Below, in pieces: positions 51,125 to 60,849 of a DNA stretch of 64,000 nucleotides. Location: contig JAHBTX010000002.1 of NCBI GenBank assembly GCA_019638395.1, forward strand, positions 1-64,000, in the 5' to 3' direction. Both the position numbers and the translations under genes were made by a program. Numbering within the stretch: the stretch's first letter is position 1; the number at the start of each line of letters is the position of its first letter. The notes beneath the pieces are model-generated. The model ran no database searches and was not told where the DNA came from. It was given only the letters and a program-made list of their open reading frames with translations. Source of the stretch: Cyclobacteriaceae bacterium. GTDB lineage: Bacteria; Bacteroidota; Bacteroidia; Cytophagales; Cyclobacteriaceae.

Positions 51125-51694
51125 TTAGAACTCCTTGCGAGCCCATTTACGCAGGCGTTTGTGGGCACTGGTAATACTCCGCTCCACAGCTTTTACAGTT
51201 ATGCCCAACTCGGCAGCAATTTCCCTGGTAGTCATCAAGTGATCGATTTTCATCGTAAGGCATTCCTTTTCCCGGTCAGGGAATGTATCAATGTGTGCCT
51301 TGATGCGTTCTGCGATCTCCTGATCAATTATCTGTGCCTCCACAGTTTGTTCTACAGACGGAACGCGATTTCCATTTAGAAACTGAGCATAGTTTTCTTG
51401 CAGCCTGATTGCCTTTTTGTATTGTGAAATGGATTTGTTTTTGACCACCCGTGCGAGATAGAAATAGAAGGGCAGCTCATTCGGCTGGCTTAAAGTTTTA
51501 TGGTTCTCCCACACATGCACGAATGTTTCCTGCACAATGTCTTCGGCAGTGGGTCGATGCTGTACATACTTTTGTGATAGTACTACTAACCCCTCATAGT
51601 AGTAGCGGTAGAGATAGTCAATGGCCTTTGCGGGCACTGCACACAGCAGCAATCGAAATCGTTCGTTGTCGAGCGTCTCCGGCATATAAAGCAA
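51125..51694 (-). CDS. ECF sigma factor
   Basis: 189 aa: region 2 (AIDYLYRYYYEGLVVLSQKYV...AEDIVQETFVHVWEN) and region 4 (FPDREKECLTMKIDHLMTTREIAAELGITVKAVERSI). It differs from the two other sigma genes in the window. The reduced FecR gene follows as its presumed anti-sigma partner. Confidence 0.86.
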   Translation of the reverse strand: MLYMPETLDNERFRLLLCAVPAKAIDYLYRYYYEGLVVLSQKYVQHRPTAEDIVQETFVHVWENHKTLSQPNELPFYFYLARVVKNKSISQYKKAIRLQENYAQFLNGNRVPSVEQTVEAQIIDQEIAERIKAHIDTFPDREKECLTMKIDHLMTTREIAAELGITVKAVERSITSAHKRLRKWARKEF

Positions 51695-51823
51695 GGCGTT
51701 GTAACCAACGGACAGAACTATTTTTCATTAGGTAAGATACAACAAAAGGTTGGGTTATGGCCAGTTAGAAGGGATTTTGCCATACCGGTCTGTTTAAGCT
51801 AAATTTAAATACTAAGAGTTACC

Positions 51824-53131
51824 ATGATTCGTACCGTTGAAGATTTAGTAGAGTCATTGATTGAGGCCGGTCGCTCCATAATTGACAGTTCCGGTATTAC
51901 ACATAGGCCCACTATTGGCGATATGTATGAAGGGTTAACCAAATCTGTTTTAGAAAAGGCAGTTTTCGAAGGGTTAAACCTGAACATCGTTACGAGTTCC
52001 TTCATCGAAAATTCGAAAGGTGAAAAAAGTTACGAGATGGATGTGCTTTTAATTGAAGGCGAAGGAAAGAAATTGCCATTTGCGGATAAGTATGTAGTGC
52101 TTGAGGAGCACGTGATAGCGGTATTTCAAGTTAAGAAGACGTTGAACAAACAACTGTTGTCCGATGCGTACTTCAACTTAAAAAATGTATATGATGTTTG
52201 TGAGTTAGAGAATGAAAACCAGTATAGTAAACGTCTGTTGCGAGATGCCTATGTCGGGATTTTCAAAACAGGTGTACACCGCAGTAAGCCTTTGAGAAAG
52301 TTCTTTCAAAGCACTACACAGGAAAACATTTTTAACTGCATTCGCGCAGAAGCTTATCTGCCCCTACGGATTGTGATCGGCTATCGAGGTTACAATTCGG
52401 AGAAAAGTTTACGAAAAGGCTTCTATGAGTTTCTTGGTGAAAATAGATTCACGCACGGCTTCAGCCCCCTCCATTTTCCAAATTTGATTATCAATGATCA
52501 GTTTAGTTTGCTGAAGGGAAATGGTATGCCCTACATATCGCCCATGGATAACGGCAAGTGGCCTTTTTTCAATTCCAGTTCCGGTAAACCTATACTGCAT
52601 TTGCTTGAACTAATTTGGAGCCGATTGTCGTATCGGTTCAACCTGGATGCAGGAATTTTTGGCGATGACCTGGAAGTGGAAAGCGTCAATCGATTTTTGT
52701 CGTGCAATATGGTGAATGTAAAAGGACAGAGAGGTTGGAATTATGAGTACACAGATTTGCCAAAAAGTGATTTTACTTCAACCATGCCAACAAGACCCTG
52801 GGAGCCAGCGTCCTTAACCATTGAGCAACACCATGTGATTGCCTATTTATGCAAGTATAGTTTCTTAAGGCTAACGAAAATAAATGCGTGGATGAGCGAA
52901 ATAGGAAAAGAGGTAGAGGTTGAGCCATTTGTAGTAAGCCTTTTGGAAACAGGATTGGTCTATGTGGATTCACAAAAAGAACTGCGGCTACTTACGGAGA
53001 ATTGTCAATGCATAGCTGTTCCCGGTCTTGGTTTTGTTGGTGCTGATAATAAAACCGGTAAACTCACACGGTGGCTTGAAAAAAGGTTGGGCAAGAAAAT
53101 TGAAAACGTTCTGCATTTAACGTTCAAATGA
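51824..53131 (+). CDS. DUF6602-like protein, possible nuclease
   Basis: 435 aa. The N-terminal region shows GDMYEGLTKSVLEKA, KSYEMDVLLIEG and HVIAVFQVKKTL: E36, D73 and Q102-V-K104 give a PD-(D/E)XK-like set as in DUF6602 proteins. The rest is uncharacterised. Single-gene proteins of this kind occur in defence islands, but no partner is beside it. Assignment is tentative. Confidence 0.6.
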   Translation: MIRTVEDLVESLIEAGRSIIDSSGITHRPTIGDMYEGLTKSVLEKAVFEGLNLNIVTSSFIENSKGEKSYEMDVLLIEGEGKKLPFADKYVVLEEHVIAVFQVKKTLNKQLLSDAYFNLKNVYDVCELENENQYSKRLLRDAYVGIFKTGVHRSKPLRKFFQSTTQENIFNCIRAEAYLPLRIVIGYRGYNSEKSLRKGFYEFLGENRFTHGFSPLHFPNLIINDQFSLLKGNGMPYISPMDNGKWPFFNSSSGKPILHLLELIWSRLSYRFNLDAGIFGDDLEVESVNRFLSCNMVNVKGQRGWNYEYTDLPKSDFTSTMPTRPWEPASLTIEQHHVIAYLCKYSFLRLTKINAWMSEIGKEVEVEPFVVSLLETGLVYVDSQKELRLLTENCQCIAVPGLGFVGADNKTGKLTRWLEKRLGKKIENVLHLTFK

Positions 53132-53145
53132 CTACTCATGTTGGC

Positions 53146-53988
53146 CTACTTAAACGGATACCAAAACTGTTTCCAATAAGTGCGTGGAAAATTTGGTTCT
53201 TCTTTGATTCCAATTTCACCAATACCATCGGTGTGATAAATTTTTGGATTGTCGTATGCGGTCTTAAAAATATGATCCCACACTGTTAGCCATGCTCCAT
53301 AATTTACTTGCGCATCTTTATAGTCTGCACGGTGATGCCAGCGGTGGAGTTCAGCTACGCAAAAGAACTTTTTCAGAATGCCAGCCTTGTAGTCCAGATT
53401 GGTATGTTGCATCATCATGTTGATGGCAAGAATAGCCAATGCGACAACCACCACCGGTTGGGGCGTACCGATTACAAGACACAAAATTATTCCAGGGCTG
53501 CCTTCCAGAATCTGATGCAAGGCATGCCGCTTTTCTCCATTCAGAAAGTACAAGCGTTCGGAACTGTGGTGGATGGCGTGAAGTTTCCACAACCACCCAT
53601 AGCGATGGCTCTGCCAATGAACAAAGAATAGAAAGAAGTCAATAATTGTGAGTGCCAATAGTACCTGCATCCAAAATGGCAATGTGGTAGGGAACCATTG
53701 TGGAAAGGGTATCCAAACAGCAAGCCAGATGAGCGTAAATTGGGCAGAAACTTTAATTAGATAATTGATGATGTAATACGTAAAGTCGAGGTTCCAGTCA
53801 GTTCCATTTACCCAATTTTTTTCGAATGGCATCCAGCGCTCAAGCAGTAGGGCTGCCAAGCCGTACACTGCAATAATGGGTACAGTAGACAGGTATTGAT
53901 TAGTGCCGCTTTTCATTAGCCAGATGATAGAGAAGAAGGCGGATAGCATAAAAACAGGGTATATTGAATACTGGAAAAAATTTTTCAT
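53146..53988 (-). CDS. fatty acid hydroxylase/sterol desaturase-family membrane protein
   Basis: 280 aa with four to six hydrophobic segments and the histidine clusters of the family: H124...H128 (HWQSHR), H137...HH141, and later MQHTNLDY and HRWHHRAD. These bind a di-iron centre and hydroxylate lipid substrates. The substrate in this organism is not known. It follows the copper operon on the same strand with a 60-base gap. Confidence 0.85.
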   Translation of the reverse strand: MKNFFQYSIYPVFMLSAFFSIIWLMKSGTNQYLSTVPIIAVYGLAALLLERWMPFEKNWVNGTDWNLDFTYYIINYLIKVSAQFTLIWLAVWIPFPQWFPTTLPFWMQVLLALTIIDFFLFFVHWQSHRYGWLWKLHAIHHSSERLYFLNGEKRHALHQILEGSPGIILCLVIGTPQPVVVVALAILAINMMMQHTNLDYKAGILKKFFCVAELHRWHHRADYKDAQVNYGAWLTVWDHIFKTAYDNPKIYHTDGIGEIGIKEEPNFPRTYWKQFWYPFK

Positions 53989-54048
53989 AGCCGAAGAATT
54001 TGTTGTGCAAAGTCTCTAGAAAGAAATGCCTATGCTTGAATAAACTGG

Positions 54049-54744
54049 CTATTGTTTCAAAACCGTAGAGGGGTTCACCCCGAACATATCCATAAAGGTG
54101 CGGCTCAGATGGGCGGTGTCAGAAAAACCTGCTTCGTGTGCGGCCTGGGTAAGAGTCATGCCCGAAAGCACTGAGGTAACAGCTACGCGCATCCGGCACC
54201 AAAGAATAAAAGGGCGTATCGGAATGCCGACTTGGGCTTTGAATAAATGTGTGAAGCGACTGGTGGAAAGGCAGGCTATCTCCGCCAAAATTTCCAGGCT
54301 AAACTCATGTGTGGTGATATGAGAGCGAATAAAGTCGGTAGCTGTCTGTATACGGTCGTCAATCAGGTTAAGAGATTTGATTGTTTTTGTGAATGTCGGG
54401 GGTATACTGCCCTCAGTAAACGTTTTTATATCTGCTTCTGATATTCTCCCTTCAATGGATTGAACGGATTGAGTAGGTTTAAATGCCGTCAGAATTGTGT
54501 TTGCCAAATCCGATTCCGGTTCAATAAAAATAAAGGCTGCTTCGCCCGTGGTTATGGTTTGATGGAGTTGGTCGGGCAATACTACTGCGGCCTGCGAAGT
54601 GAAGGTATTTCCAAAAGCGTCTGCAATTTGTATTTCATGTCCCATACTTACTATTACTTCCAGGGCGTGGTGTTTGTGCCTATCAGTATGGATAGCGGGA
54701 CTGATGAAGGTGGCATGGTCGTCAAAAATCTGAATGTGTATCAT
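54049..54744 (-). CDS. AraC-family transcription regulator
   Basis: 231 aa: N-terminal effector domain (about 1-120) and two C-terminal HTH motifs (SLEILAEIACLSTSRFTHLFKAQ and TLTQAAHEAGFSDTAHLSRTF). It lies 12 bases after the P-type ATPase gene and appears to be the last gene of the copper operon. It may be the regulator of that operon, possibly responding to metal, but its ligand is not evident. Confidence 0.82.
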   Translation of the reverse strand: MIHIQIFDDHATFISPAIHTDRHKHHALEVIVSMGHEIQIADAFGNTFTSQAAVVLPDQLHQTITTGEAAFIFIEPESDLANTILTAFKPTQSVQSIEGRISEADIKTFTEGSIPPTFTKTIKSLNLIDDRIQTATDFIRSHITTHEFSLEILAEIACLSTSRFTHLFKAQVGIPIRPFILWCRMRVAVTSVLSGMTLTQAAHEAGFSDTAHLSRTFMDMFGVNPSTVLKQ

Positions 54745-54756
54745 GGTATAGGCAGA

Positions 54757-56925
54757 CTACACCTTCAACATCCGCGCATTGATAGCAACTACTACCGTAC
54801 TCACGCTCATTAACACGGCACCCATTGCAGGACTTAGCATAACTCCGAAGTTATATAAAACACCTGCGGCCAGTGGTAAGGCAATCACGTTGTAGCCAGT
54901 TGCCCAAATAAGATTTTGAATCATTTTCTTGTAGGTAATTTTTCCAAACAAAATAAGATTCACCACATCTTTGGGGTTGCTGTTCACCAACACAATACCA
55001 GCCGTTTCGGCAGCAATATCGGAACCAGAGCCTACGGCAATGCCAATATTGGCTTGCGCAAGTGCGGGCGCATCGTTTACGCCATCGCCTGTCATAGCTA
55101 CAAACTCACCCTTCTCTTGAAGCTCTTTAATCTTTTCCAGCTTTTGATGTGGAAGTACTTCGGCCATAAAGCCGTCCATGCCCAGCGATTCGCTTACTTT
55201 TCTGGCTACCTCTTTATTGTCACCAGTGAGCAAAAGTGTTTTGATACCGTTGGCACGAAGTATTCTAATGGCTTCCGGGGATTCTTTTCTAATTTCGTCA
55301 GCAAGAGCAATCACTCCAGCGACTCGATTTTCAATCACTACATATACAACAGTTTCGGCTTCAGAGGATGCCGGTGGCTGAATGCTCATATCATGCTCTT
55401 TCAGGTAACCAGGGCTCACTACCCTAACCTGTTTTCCGTTCCAGTTGGCCCGTATTCCTTTACCGGTTATCGCATTAAAGTCGGTAATGGAAGGCAACGA
55501 AAGTTTGAGTTCTTTCGCTTTTTCTACAATACCAGTTGCAATGGGATGTTCGGAATTTTGTTCAAGCGCTGCCGCGATAGCCAATACCTCATCACTATTG
55601 TAAGCTTCACTTAATGAATCGAACCTTGCCACACTAAATTTACCAAGCGTCAGCGTACCGGTCTTATCAAACACTAAAACCGTAATCTTTCTGGAATTTT
55701 CAAAAGCTGTTCTGTTTTTGATTAGTAACCCACTTTGAGCACTAATGGCCGTTGAACGTGCAACAACCAACGGAACAGCCAGGCCCAACGCATGGGGACA
55801 GCAAATTACAATTACCGTAACCATGCGTTCCATCGCGAAGGCTAAATCTTTGCCCAGACTCAGCCAGACAATAAACGTTAATGCACCCGATACCAATGCG
55901 ATGATGGTAAGCCAACCCGCTGCTTTATCAGCCAGCAGTTGCGTTTTGGATTGACTTTGTTGTGCATCCTGCACCAACTTAATTACCTGCGCGAGATAAG
56001 AGTCTTTACTTCCATGCGATACCTCTATTCTAAGTGACCCGTTACCGTTAATAGATCCAGCAATTACTTTATCGCCTTTTGATTTCTCCACTGGCTTTGA
56101 TTCGCCTGTGAGCATGGATTCATTCAGGTAGCTATTACCCTCAGTGATGATTCCGTCAGCAGCAATTTTTTCACCCGGTTTAATGAGAATAATATCCCCG
56201 GCTTTCAGGTCTTCTGTTTTCACTTCCGTGATGTGCTCGTCATGAATGAGGTGCGCTTCCGAGGGCATAAGCTGCACCAACAGTTCCAATTCACGCGATG
56301 CACTCATAATGGATTTCATTTCGATCCAATGCCCCAACAGCATGATGAGAATTAATGTGGCCAACTCCCAGAAAAAATCCATGCCGGGTAAACCCATGAC
56401 GATGGCCACGCTATATACATAGGCAACGGTAATCGCGACCGCTACCAGTGTCATCATGCCCAGCGATTTTGATTTCACTTCGTCCTTTAAGCCGGTGAGA
56501 AATGGCCATCCGCCATAGAAGTAAACGATGGACGAGAGCAACATGAGTACATACGAAGACCCGGTAAACATCCAATCCACCCCCAACCAATGTTGAATCA
56601 TAGGTGAAAGTGCCACGATAGGTAGGGTCAGCGCCAGGGCGATATAGAATCGTCTTTTGTAGTCGTCAATCATTCCGGCATGGTGGGCGTGGCCAGAGTG
56701 ACCAGAGTGTTGATGCTCATGCTGCGAATGCTTTTCAACCTTCATGTGCGGATGTGCGTGTTCACTTTCATGTTGTACACGATGTTGATGACCCAAATGT
56801 TCTTCTTTTGAATTTGAAAGCGGAACCAAGTCCATTCCGCATTTCGGACATTTGCCGGGTGCGTCCTTCACTACTTCCGGATGCATAGGGCAACCAAACT
56901 GTTGATTTCCGTGTTGATGTTCCAT
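54757..56925 (-). CDS. copper-exporting P1B-type ATPase (CopB-like)
   Basis: 722 aa. An N-terminal metal-binding segment (GCPMHPEV, PGKCPKCGM, about 11-31) is followed by a His-rich stretch (42-82). The membrane motif is CPH (376-378), which points to the CopB (P1B-3) group. Catalytic features are TGES (273-276), D420 in DKTGT, HP (460-461) and GDGVNDAP (613-620). It pumps copper or silver from the cytoplasm. It lies between the acetolactate decarboxylase-like and AraC genes. Confidence 0.9.
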   Translation of the reverse strand: MEHQHGNQQFGCPMHPEVVKDAPGKCPKCGMDLVPLSNSKEEHLGHQHRVQHESEHAHPHMKVEKHSQHEHQHSGHSGHAHHAGMIDDYKRRFYIALALTLPIVALSPMIQHWLGVDWMFTGSSYVLMLLSSIVYFYGGWPFLTGLKDEVKSKSLGMMTLVAVAITVAYVYSVAIVMGLPGMDFFWELATLILIMLLGHWIEMKSIMSASRELELLVQLMPSEAHLIHDEHITEVKTEDLKAGDIILIKPGEKIAADGIITEGNSYLNESMLTGESKPVEKSKGDKVIAGSINGNGSLRIEVSHGSKDSYLAQVIKLVQDAQQSQSKTQLLADKAAGWLTIIALVSGALTFIVWLSLGKDLAFAMERMVTVIVICCPHALGLAVPLVVARSTAISAQSGLLIKNRTAFENSRKITVLVFDKTGTLTLGKFSVARFDSLSEAYNSDEVLAIAAALEQNSEHPIATGIVEKAKELKLSLPSITDFNAITGKGIRANWNGKQVRVVSPGYLKEHDMSIQPPASSEAETVVYVVIENRVAGVIALADEIRKESPEAIRILRANGIKTLLLTGDNKEVARKVSESLGMDGFMAEVLPHQKLEKIKELQEKGEFVAMTGDGVNDAPALAQANIGIAVGSGSDIAAETAGIVLVNSNPKDVVNLILFGKITYKKMIQNLIWATGYNVIALPLAAGVLYNFGVMLSPAMGAVLMSVSTVVVAINARMLKV

Positions 56926-56935
56926 GTACTTTATA

Positions 56936-57646
56936 TTATGGATGACTTATCATTATCGTTCCTTTTTTAAATCGTACCTCATCCAGGTGTCCCATCTTTT
57001 GTCTGTCGGATGTGATCAGGTGCATGTGTAGGTAAGTATCGTGGTGTGTGAAAATGCCTTTATGCGCTGTTGAAAAAAATCCTACTATCTCCACAAGCTG
57101 GTGTGCTAATACAAAATTCCTTTGCCCCAAGTGAGCATCGGTCGATGAAGTTACTGTTGATCCTTTTGGCAGATTGACGATATGGATGGTAGCTTGTTCA
57201 ATCTCCCCTGTAAATCGGAACAGAAATGGATGGTTTTGTTTTTTGGTGGTATGCTCAAGAAATTGCTCCAACTGTTGAGCAGACTGAATACTGTCGGGTA
57301 GGATTACTTGTGTCCAGTTCATAATATTTGCGTACGCAAAAAATGGGGCTTTTATCGCATAGGTTTCTTCTACCTTCATAGTGGAGTCGGTTAGCACCGT
57401 TGATCTATAAGCCTCTCCATCAATAATCAAGATTTCCCCTGCTAAATACTCAACCGGCCCGAGCCCGAATAAATGTTGCTTATTTGATATGGTGTCAAGG
57501 TCAATGGTGCCTGAAAGCTTGCCTTTCCACATGACTTCTTTCATAGCGCCCACAACCTTTACATAGCTTACCACTTCTTGAGCTGATGCATTGCTCCAGA
57601 AGAAAAATAATACAGATGCCCAAAGAGTTCTTGAACTAGCCTTCAT
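56936..57646 (-). CDS. acetolactate decarboxylase-like protein with signal peptide
   Basis: 236 aa. The family motifs are LFGLGPVEYLAGEILIIDGEAY and a C-terminal metal-site region with THHDTYLHMHLI and RQKMGHLDEV. BudA enzymes turn acetolactate into acetoin in the cytoplasm, but this copy has a signal peptide (about 1-22, ending ASAQ), so it acts outside the cytoplasm. The metal-binding histidines are present; its real substrate here may differ. It is 10 bases from the ATPase gene. Confidence 0.72.
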   Translation of the reverse strand: MKASSRTLWASVLFFFWSNASAQEVVSYVKVVGAMKEVMWKGKLSGTIDLDTISNKQHLFGLGPVEYLAGEILIIDGEAYRSTVLTDSTMKVEETYAIKAPFFAYANIMNWTQVILPDSIQSAQQLEQFLEHTTKKQNHPFLFRFTGEIEQATIHIVNLPKGSTVTSSTDAHLGQRNFVLAHQLVEIVGFFSTAHKGIFTHHDTYLHMHLITSDRQKMGHLDEVRFKKGTIMISHP

Positions 57647-57653
57647 CGTATTG

Positions 57654-58232
57654 TTACTTTGTAAGTAATACCAACTTTACAGTCATATCCACATCATCGT
57701 AGACAAGCTTGTCGCCCAGATTTTCGAAAAACGATTGTGACCCAAACTTGACATCATACTTACTTCGGTCAAACACCAATGTAGCTTCGGCAATAGTTTG
57801 AGTACTCATCGCATTGATTTTTGCTGTAAACGTAATGGGATTTGCTTTGTCCTTTATAGTGAGATCTCCGGTTACTAGGTATTCAGTTGCTGATTTGTAC
57901 TCAACCCTAGTGATAATGAATGATGACTTTGGAAACCGTGTCACGGAAAAGAAGTCTTCAGACTTCAAATGATCTACCAACCGCTTGTTTGATTTATCAT
58001 CGGTAATGTCCACACACGTAATGCTGGCCATGTCCATTTCAAAAGTACCACCTACCAATTTGTTTTTATTGAATGTAAGGTGACCAGAAGACAGTTGTAT
58101 GTTACCATAATGTTCACCACCTAATTTTTTACCTGTCCATTCTATTTTGCTTTGCTTTAGATCAATGTCGGTTTTTTGTGCCTCCACAGAAAAAGACAAC
58201 AAGGCAAGCAGGGAAATCAATACAAATTTCAT
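57654..58232 (-). CDS. YceI-family periplasmic protein
   Basis: 192 aa from ATG 58232 (MKFVLISLLALLSFSVEAQ); the upstream frame adds 12 codons that lack signal-peptide character. The lipocalin-like pattern (KIEWTGKKLGGEHYGNIQLSSG...KSEDFFSVTRFPKSSFIITRVE) is diagnostic. YceI proteins bind isoprenoid-like lipids and are linked to stress. It lies 7 bases from the next gene of the operon. Confidence 0.85.
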   Translation of the reverse strand: MKFVLISLLALLSFSVEAQKTDIDLKQSKIEWTGKKLGGEHYGNIQLSSGHLTFNKNKLVGGTFEMDMASITCVDITDDKSNKRLVDHLKSEDFFSVTRFPKSSFIITRVEYKSATEYLVTGDLTIKDKANPITFTAKINAMSTQTIAEATLVFDRSKYDVKFGSQSFFENLGDKLVYDDVDMTVKLVLLTK

Positions 58233-58236
58233 CGTT

Positions 58237-59091
58237 CTACTTTTTTGGTTTAGTTGCCCATTCAGCACTCAGTTTTTCGTTTGCCGCAATAATCTGATCA
58301 AGTTTCTTGGTTACTGCCAAGTCAGTAGATGCTTTCAATGTTTTTAGAGCTGATGCATAGTCGTTCATTGCCGATTCAATCTTTGCTTGTAGTTGTAGAT
58401 ATGCGGCATCCTGCGCTTTGCTGTTGGCCACCTGAACCCAGACATAAGCCTGCTTCAAATCTTTATTGTTGTTGAAGTAGTAGGAGCTGGATTGAAAGAA
58501 AAGACTTGCACGATCTTCTTTCTTTACGTTGATCCTATCATTAATTTCAGCCATCACCTTTTCATCCACATTCATTTTGATGGTGAGTTTCACTTGGGTG
58601 TTCTCCCATAGCAAAAACAATCCGGCTTCGTCTTTCGAAAGATCATTTACTTCAATGGTAAAGGTCTCATAATAGCGAGCAGATTTTTCCGGCTTGACTG
58701 CAAAACGCACGAGGTCTTGCTCTTGTGTATAATCGGAAGTGCCATGCATTTCAGCAATCTTGTTGATTATGATTGTCCACTCACTTTGATTGGGAATGGT
58801 GAAGAGAGAATACGTGCCAGCAGGAATGTCGTTGCCGTTTAATTTTACAGCTTCCGAAAATCGAATGGTGGTGGCATCATGCGCACCAGTGCGCCACATC
58901 TGACCGTACGGTTCAAGCCCCCCGAAGATTACCCTGCCGCGAGAACTTGGGCGGGAATATTTTACCTCTACTTCTCCAAAGCCAATCTGCTGCTTAAACT
59001 CGGCATCCGGACTGGCCGGTGGGATATTAAGTTGTGCCTGGGCTAACCCCACGAGGCTTACTAATAAGACTACTATTGTTATTCGTTTCAT
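58237..59091 (-). CDS. DUF2911 protein
   Basis: 284 aa from ATG 59091 (MKRITIVVLLVSLVGLAQAQ), which gives a clean signal peptide; the frame extends 16 codons further without support. The pattern EVKYSRPSSRGRVIFGGLEPYGQMWRTGAHDATT is typical of DUF2911. It is followed 4 bases later by the YceI gene. The biochemical function is unknown; it is secreted and probably cell-envelope associated. Confidence 0.82.
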   Translation of the reverse strand: MKRITIVVLLVSLVGLAQAQLNIPPASPDAEFKQQIGFGEVEVKYSRPSSRGRVIFGGLEPYGQMWRTGAHDATTIRFSEAVKLNGNDIPAGTYSLFTIPNQSEWTIIINKIAEMHGTSDYTQEQDLVRFAVKPEKSARYYETFTIEVNDLSKDEAGLFLLWENTQVKLTIKMNVDEKVMAEINDRINVKKEDRASLFFQSSSYYFNNNKDLKQAYVWVQVANSKAQDAAYLQLQAKIESAMNDYASALKTLKASTDLAVTKKLDQIIAANEKLSAEWATKPKK

Positions 59092-59135
59092 ATTGATTAT
59101 ACTTTTATTTAAACACGATAGTTGGAATTCAGGGA

Positions 59136-60341
59136 TCACATACTAAGGGAGGCTAACTTTATTGACTTTTCTTTCGAATCGGTCCAGGCGAATATGAGTT
59201 TGTCACCGGACTTTGTCATTTGCGGAAAGCCGCTGGAACGTGACTCGGATGATGCGGCTATGGTAACCGATTGCTCCTTTGTTCCATCACTTCGAACTTT
59301 GACCGCCTTGATTTCTGTTCCCTCCATCCAGCTAACTATAGCAGTCTGCTCGTCCAGCAACACAATATCAACGCGGCCTATCGGACTACCCTCATCCACG
59401 CGAATTGCATTTCCAAAAGTCTCCCCGCCATCATGAGAAAACATCACATTCACCTTAGCGGTATCCGAAGCCATGGTAAACCAAGCAGTGGTAAGCGTAT
59501 TTCCGATGGCCGAAACCCTCGGGCCATTTACCGGGCAGCCCGCAATTTTCCAATTGTCGTTGTTGATGCTTTGGGGTGCAGTCCACTCACCATTCACTAA
59601 ACGTACTATCGACATATCGCGAATCTCTTCATCTGAACGGTCGCGATAAATCACTACCGGGCCGGCAGATGTGATGGCAGCGCTTGTCTGGCAGCAATCG
59701 CACGTTCTTCTATCGAGCTCCCACTCATGAAGTTTATTTCCATTTGCATCAAGCACAGCCGCCCGCAGGCTCATCTCACCATGATGATCATGATCCATAT
59801 TTTCCATTCCCTCCATCACCGTGTTGCGACCGTCAAGCCACGTAACAAAAAACTTGTCGTCATACGGCACCAGCGAAACAAAGCCATGCTCTGCCTGCTT
59901 ACCATCATCGTGCAGAATTTTAGGATTTGCCCAAGTGGTGTTTATTGACTCGGAAGTCGTGAACTTTATATCGTAGGTAAATTTTCCGTCAGCGCTTCTA
60001 TCCAGAAAATGAGCGATGAACCCGCTTTCATTTCTCGCCATCATGGGATAGTCTGCCCAATTCACAAACCATGAGTTGCCTGAGGCAATGGTTACCGGTG
60101 TTGTCCATTTACCCCTGTCAAGGCTGGCAAGCTTGAATGTCGATTGCTTTTCTTTTTTCTCAATCCATGAAAGATAGACGATGCTGTCCTGATAGGTGAA
60201 CAGGAAAGGTTCACCACTTTCTGCCTGAGCTGGAGATTCAAGTAGACTTATTGTCGCTTGTTGTTTGACTTCTTTAGTCTTTGTTGAACAAGACGTCAAT
60301 AATACTATCGACAAAGCAAAAAAAGATATGCTATTCTTCAT
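59136..60341 (-). CDS. lipoprotein with beta-propeller-like repeats
   Basis: 401 aa with a lipoprotein signal (SIVLLTSCS, Cys 18). The chain shows sialidase/BNR-like repeats (WADYPMMARNESGFIAHF, KFFVTWLDGRN, MFSHDGGETFG) and a cysteine cluster CDCCQT near residue 212. It is probably a surface or periplasmic propeller; glycosidase activity is not supported by clear active-site residues. Its start overlaps the TlpA-like gene by 11 bases. Confidence 0.65.
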   Translation of the reverse strand: MKNSISFFALSIVLLTSCSTKTKEVKQQATISLLESPAQAESGEPFLFTYQDSIVYLSWIEKKEKQSTFKLASLDRGKWTTPVTIASGNSWFVNWADYPMMARNESGFIAHFLDRSADGKFTYDIKFTTSESINTTWANPKILHDDGKQAEHGFVSLVPYDDKFFVTWLDGRNTVMEGMENMDHDHHGEMSLRAAVLDANGNKLHEWELDRRTCDCCQTSAAITSAGPVVIYRDRSDEEIRDMSIVRLVNGEWTAPQSINNDNWKIAGCPVNGPRVSAIGNTLTTAWFTMASDTAKVNVMFSHDGGETFGNAIRVDEGSPIGRVDIVLLDEQTAIVSWMEGTEIKAVKVRSDGTKEQSVTIAASSESRSSGFPQMTKSGDKLIFAWTDSKEKSIKLASLSM

Positions 60342-60849
60342 GGTTTATTATTTTAGTAATGAGTTCAATGTTTACTGGTTCGTTCCACATGCGGCTGCCT
60401 GTTTCTGAGAATTTCAACCTACCTTCAGCATCAAAAATGAATGTTGTGGGCAAGGCCGGGATTTTTAATTCTTCCATGTTGTTCAATTGCACATACAGAA
60501 AACTGTAATCGTGCTTTTTTGAAAAGCGTTCGATTTGCTCGGGATCTTCGTTGGAGGCGAGCAAAAACACTACGTTCTTGCCAGTCATTAATGCTTGCGC
60601 TTTATCAATAGACGGCATTTCCTGAATGCAGGGACCGCACCAGGTTGCCCAGAAGTTTATAAAGACCACCTTACCCTCAAATTCATCCGTGTCAATACTC
60701 TGCCCGGTGAGAGTTGAAAGCTTTACATCTTCAAGGCTAATGATGCCAGTATTCTCCTTCTTCGAACTGCAACTCGAAAAGCAAAATGCAAATACCATTA
60801 AAGCAATAGAGCCGCACCGCATTCGCGTTATGTTTTTATTTTTAATCAT
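60331..60849 (-). CDS. TlpA-like thioredoxin lipoprotein
   Basis: 172 aa. The lipobox Cys is 27 (FSSC) and the thioredoxin motif is C71-G-P-C74 (WATWCGPC). It may deliver electrons to cysteine-rich or copper-binding partners in the periplasm. The stop lies within the start of the propeller gene, and its ATG overlaps the methyltransferase stop (ATGA). A start at Met 10 is possible but less likely given that overlap. Confidence 0.85.
   Translation of the reverse strand: MIKNKNITRMRCGSIALMVFAFCFSSCSSKKENTGIISLEDVKLSTLTGQSIDTDEFEGKVVFINFWATWCGPCIQEMPSIDKAQALMTGKNVVFLLASNEDPEQIERFSKKHDYSFLYVQLNNMEELKIPALPTTFIFDAEGRLKFSETGSRMWNEPVNIELITKIINHEE

Noticed and set aside
54916-55614. 232-aa open frame on the plus strand across the P-type ATPase gene
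   Set aside because: It is antisense to a strongly conserved ATPase with all catalytic motifs; its own sequence has no recognisable features.
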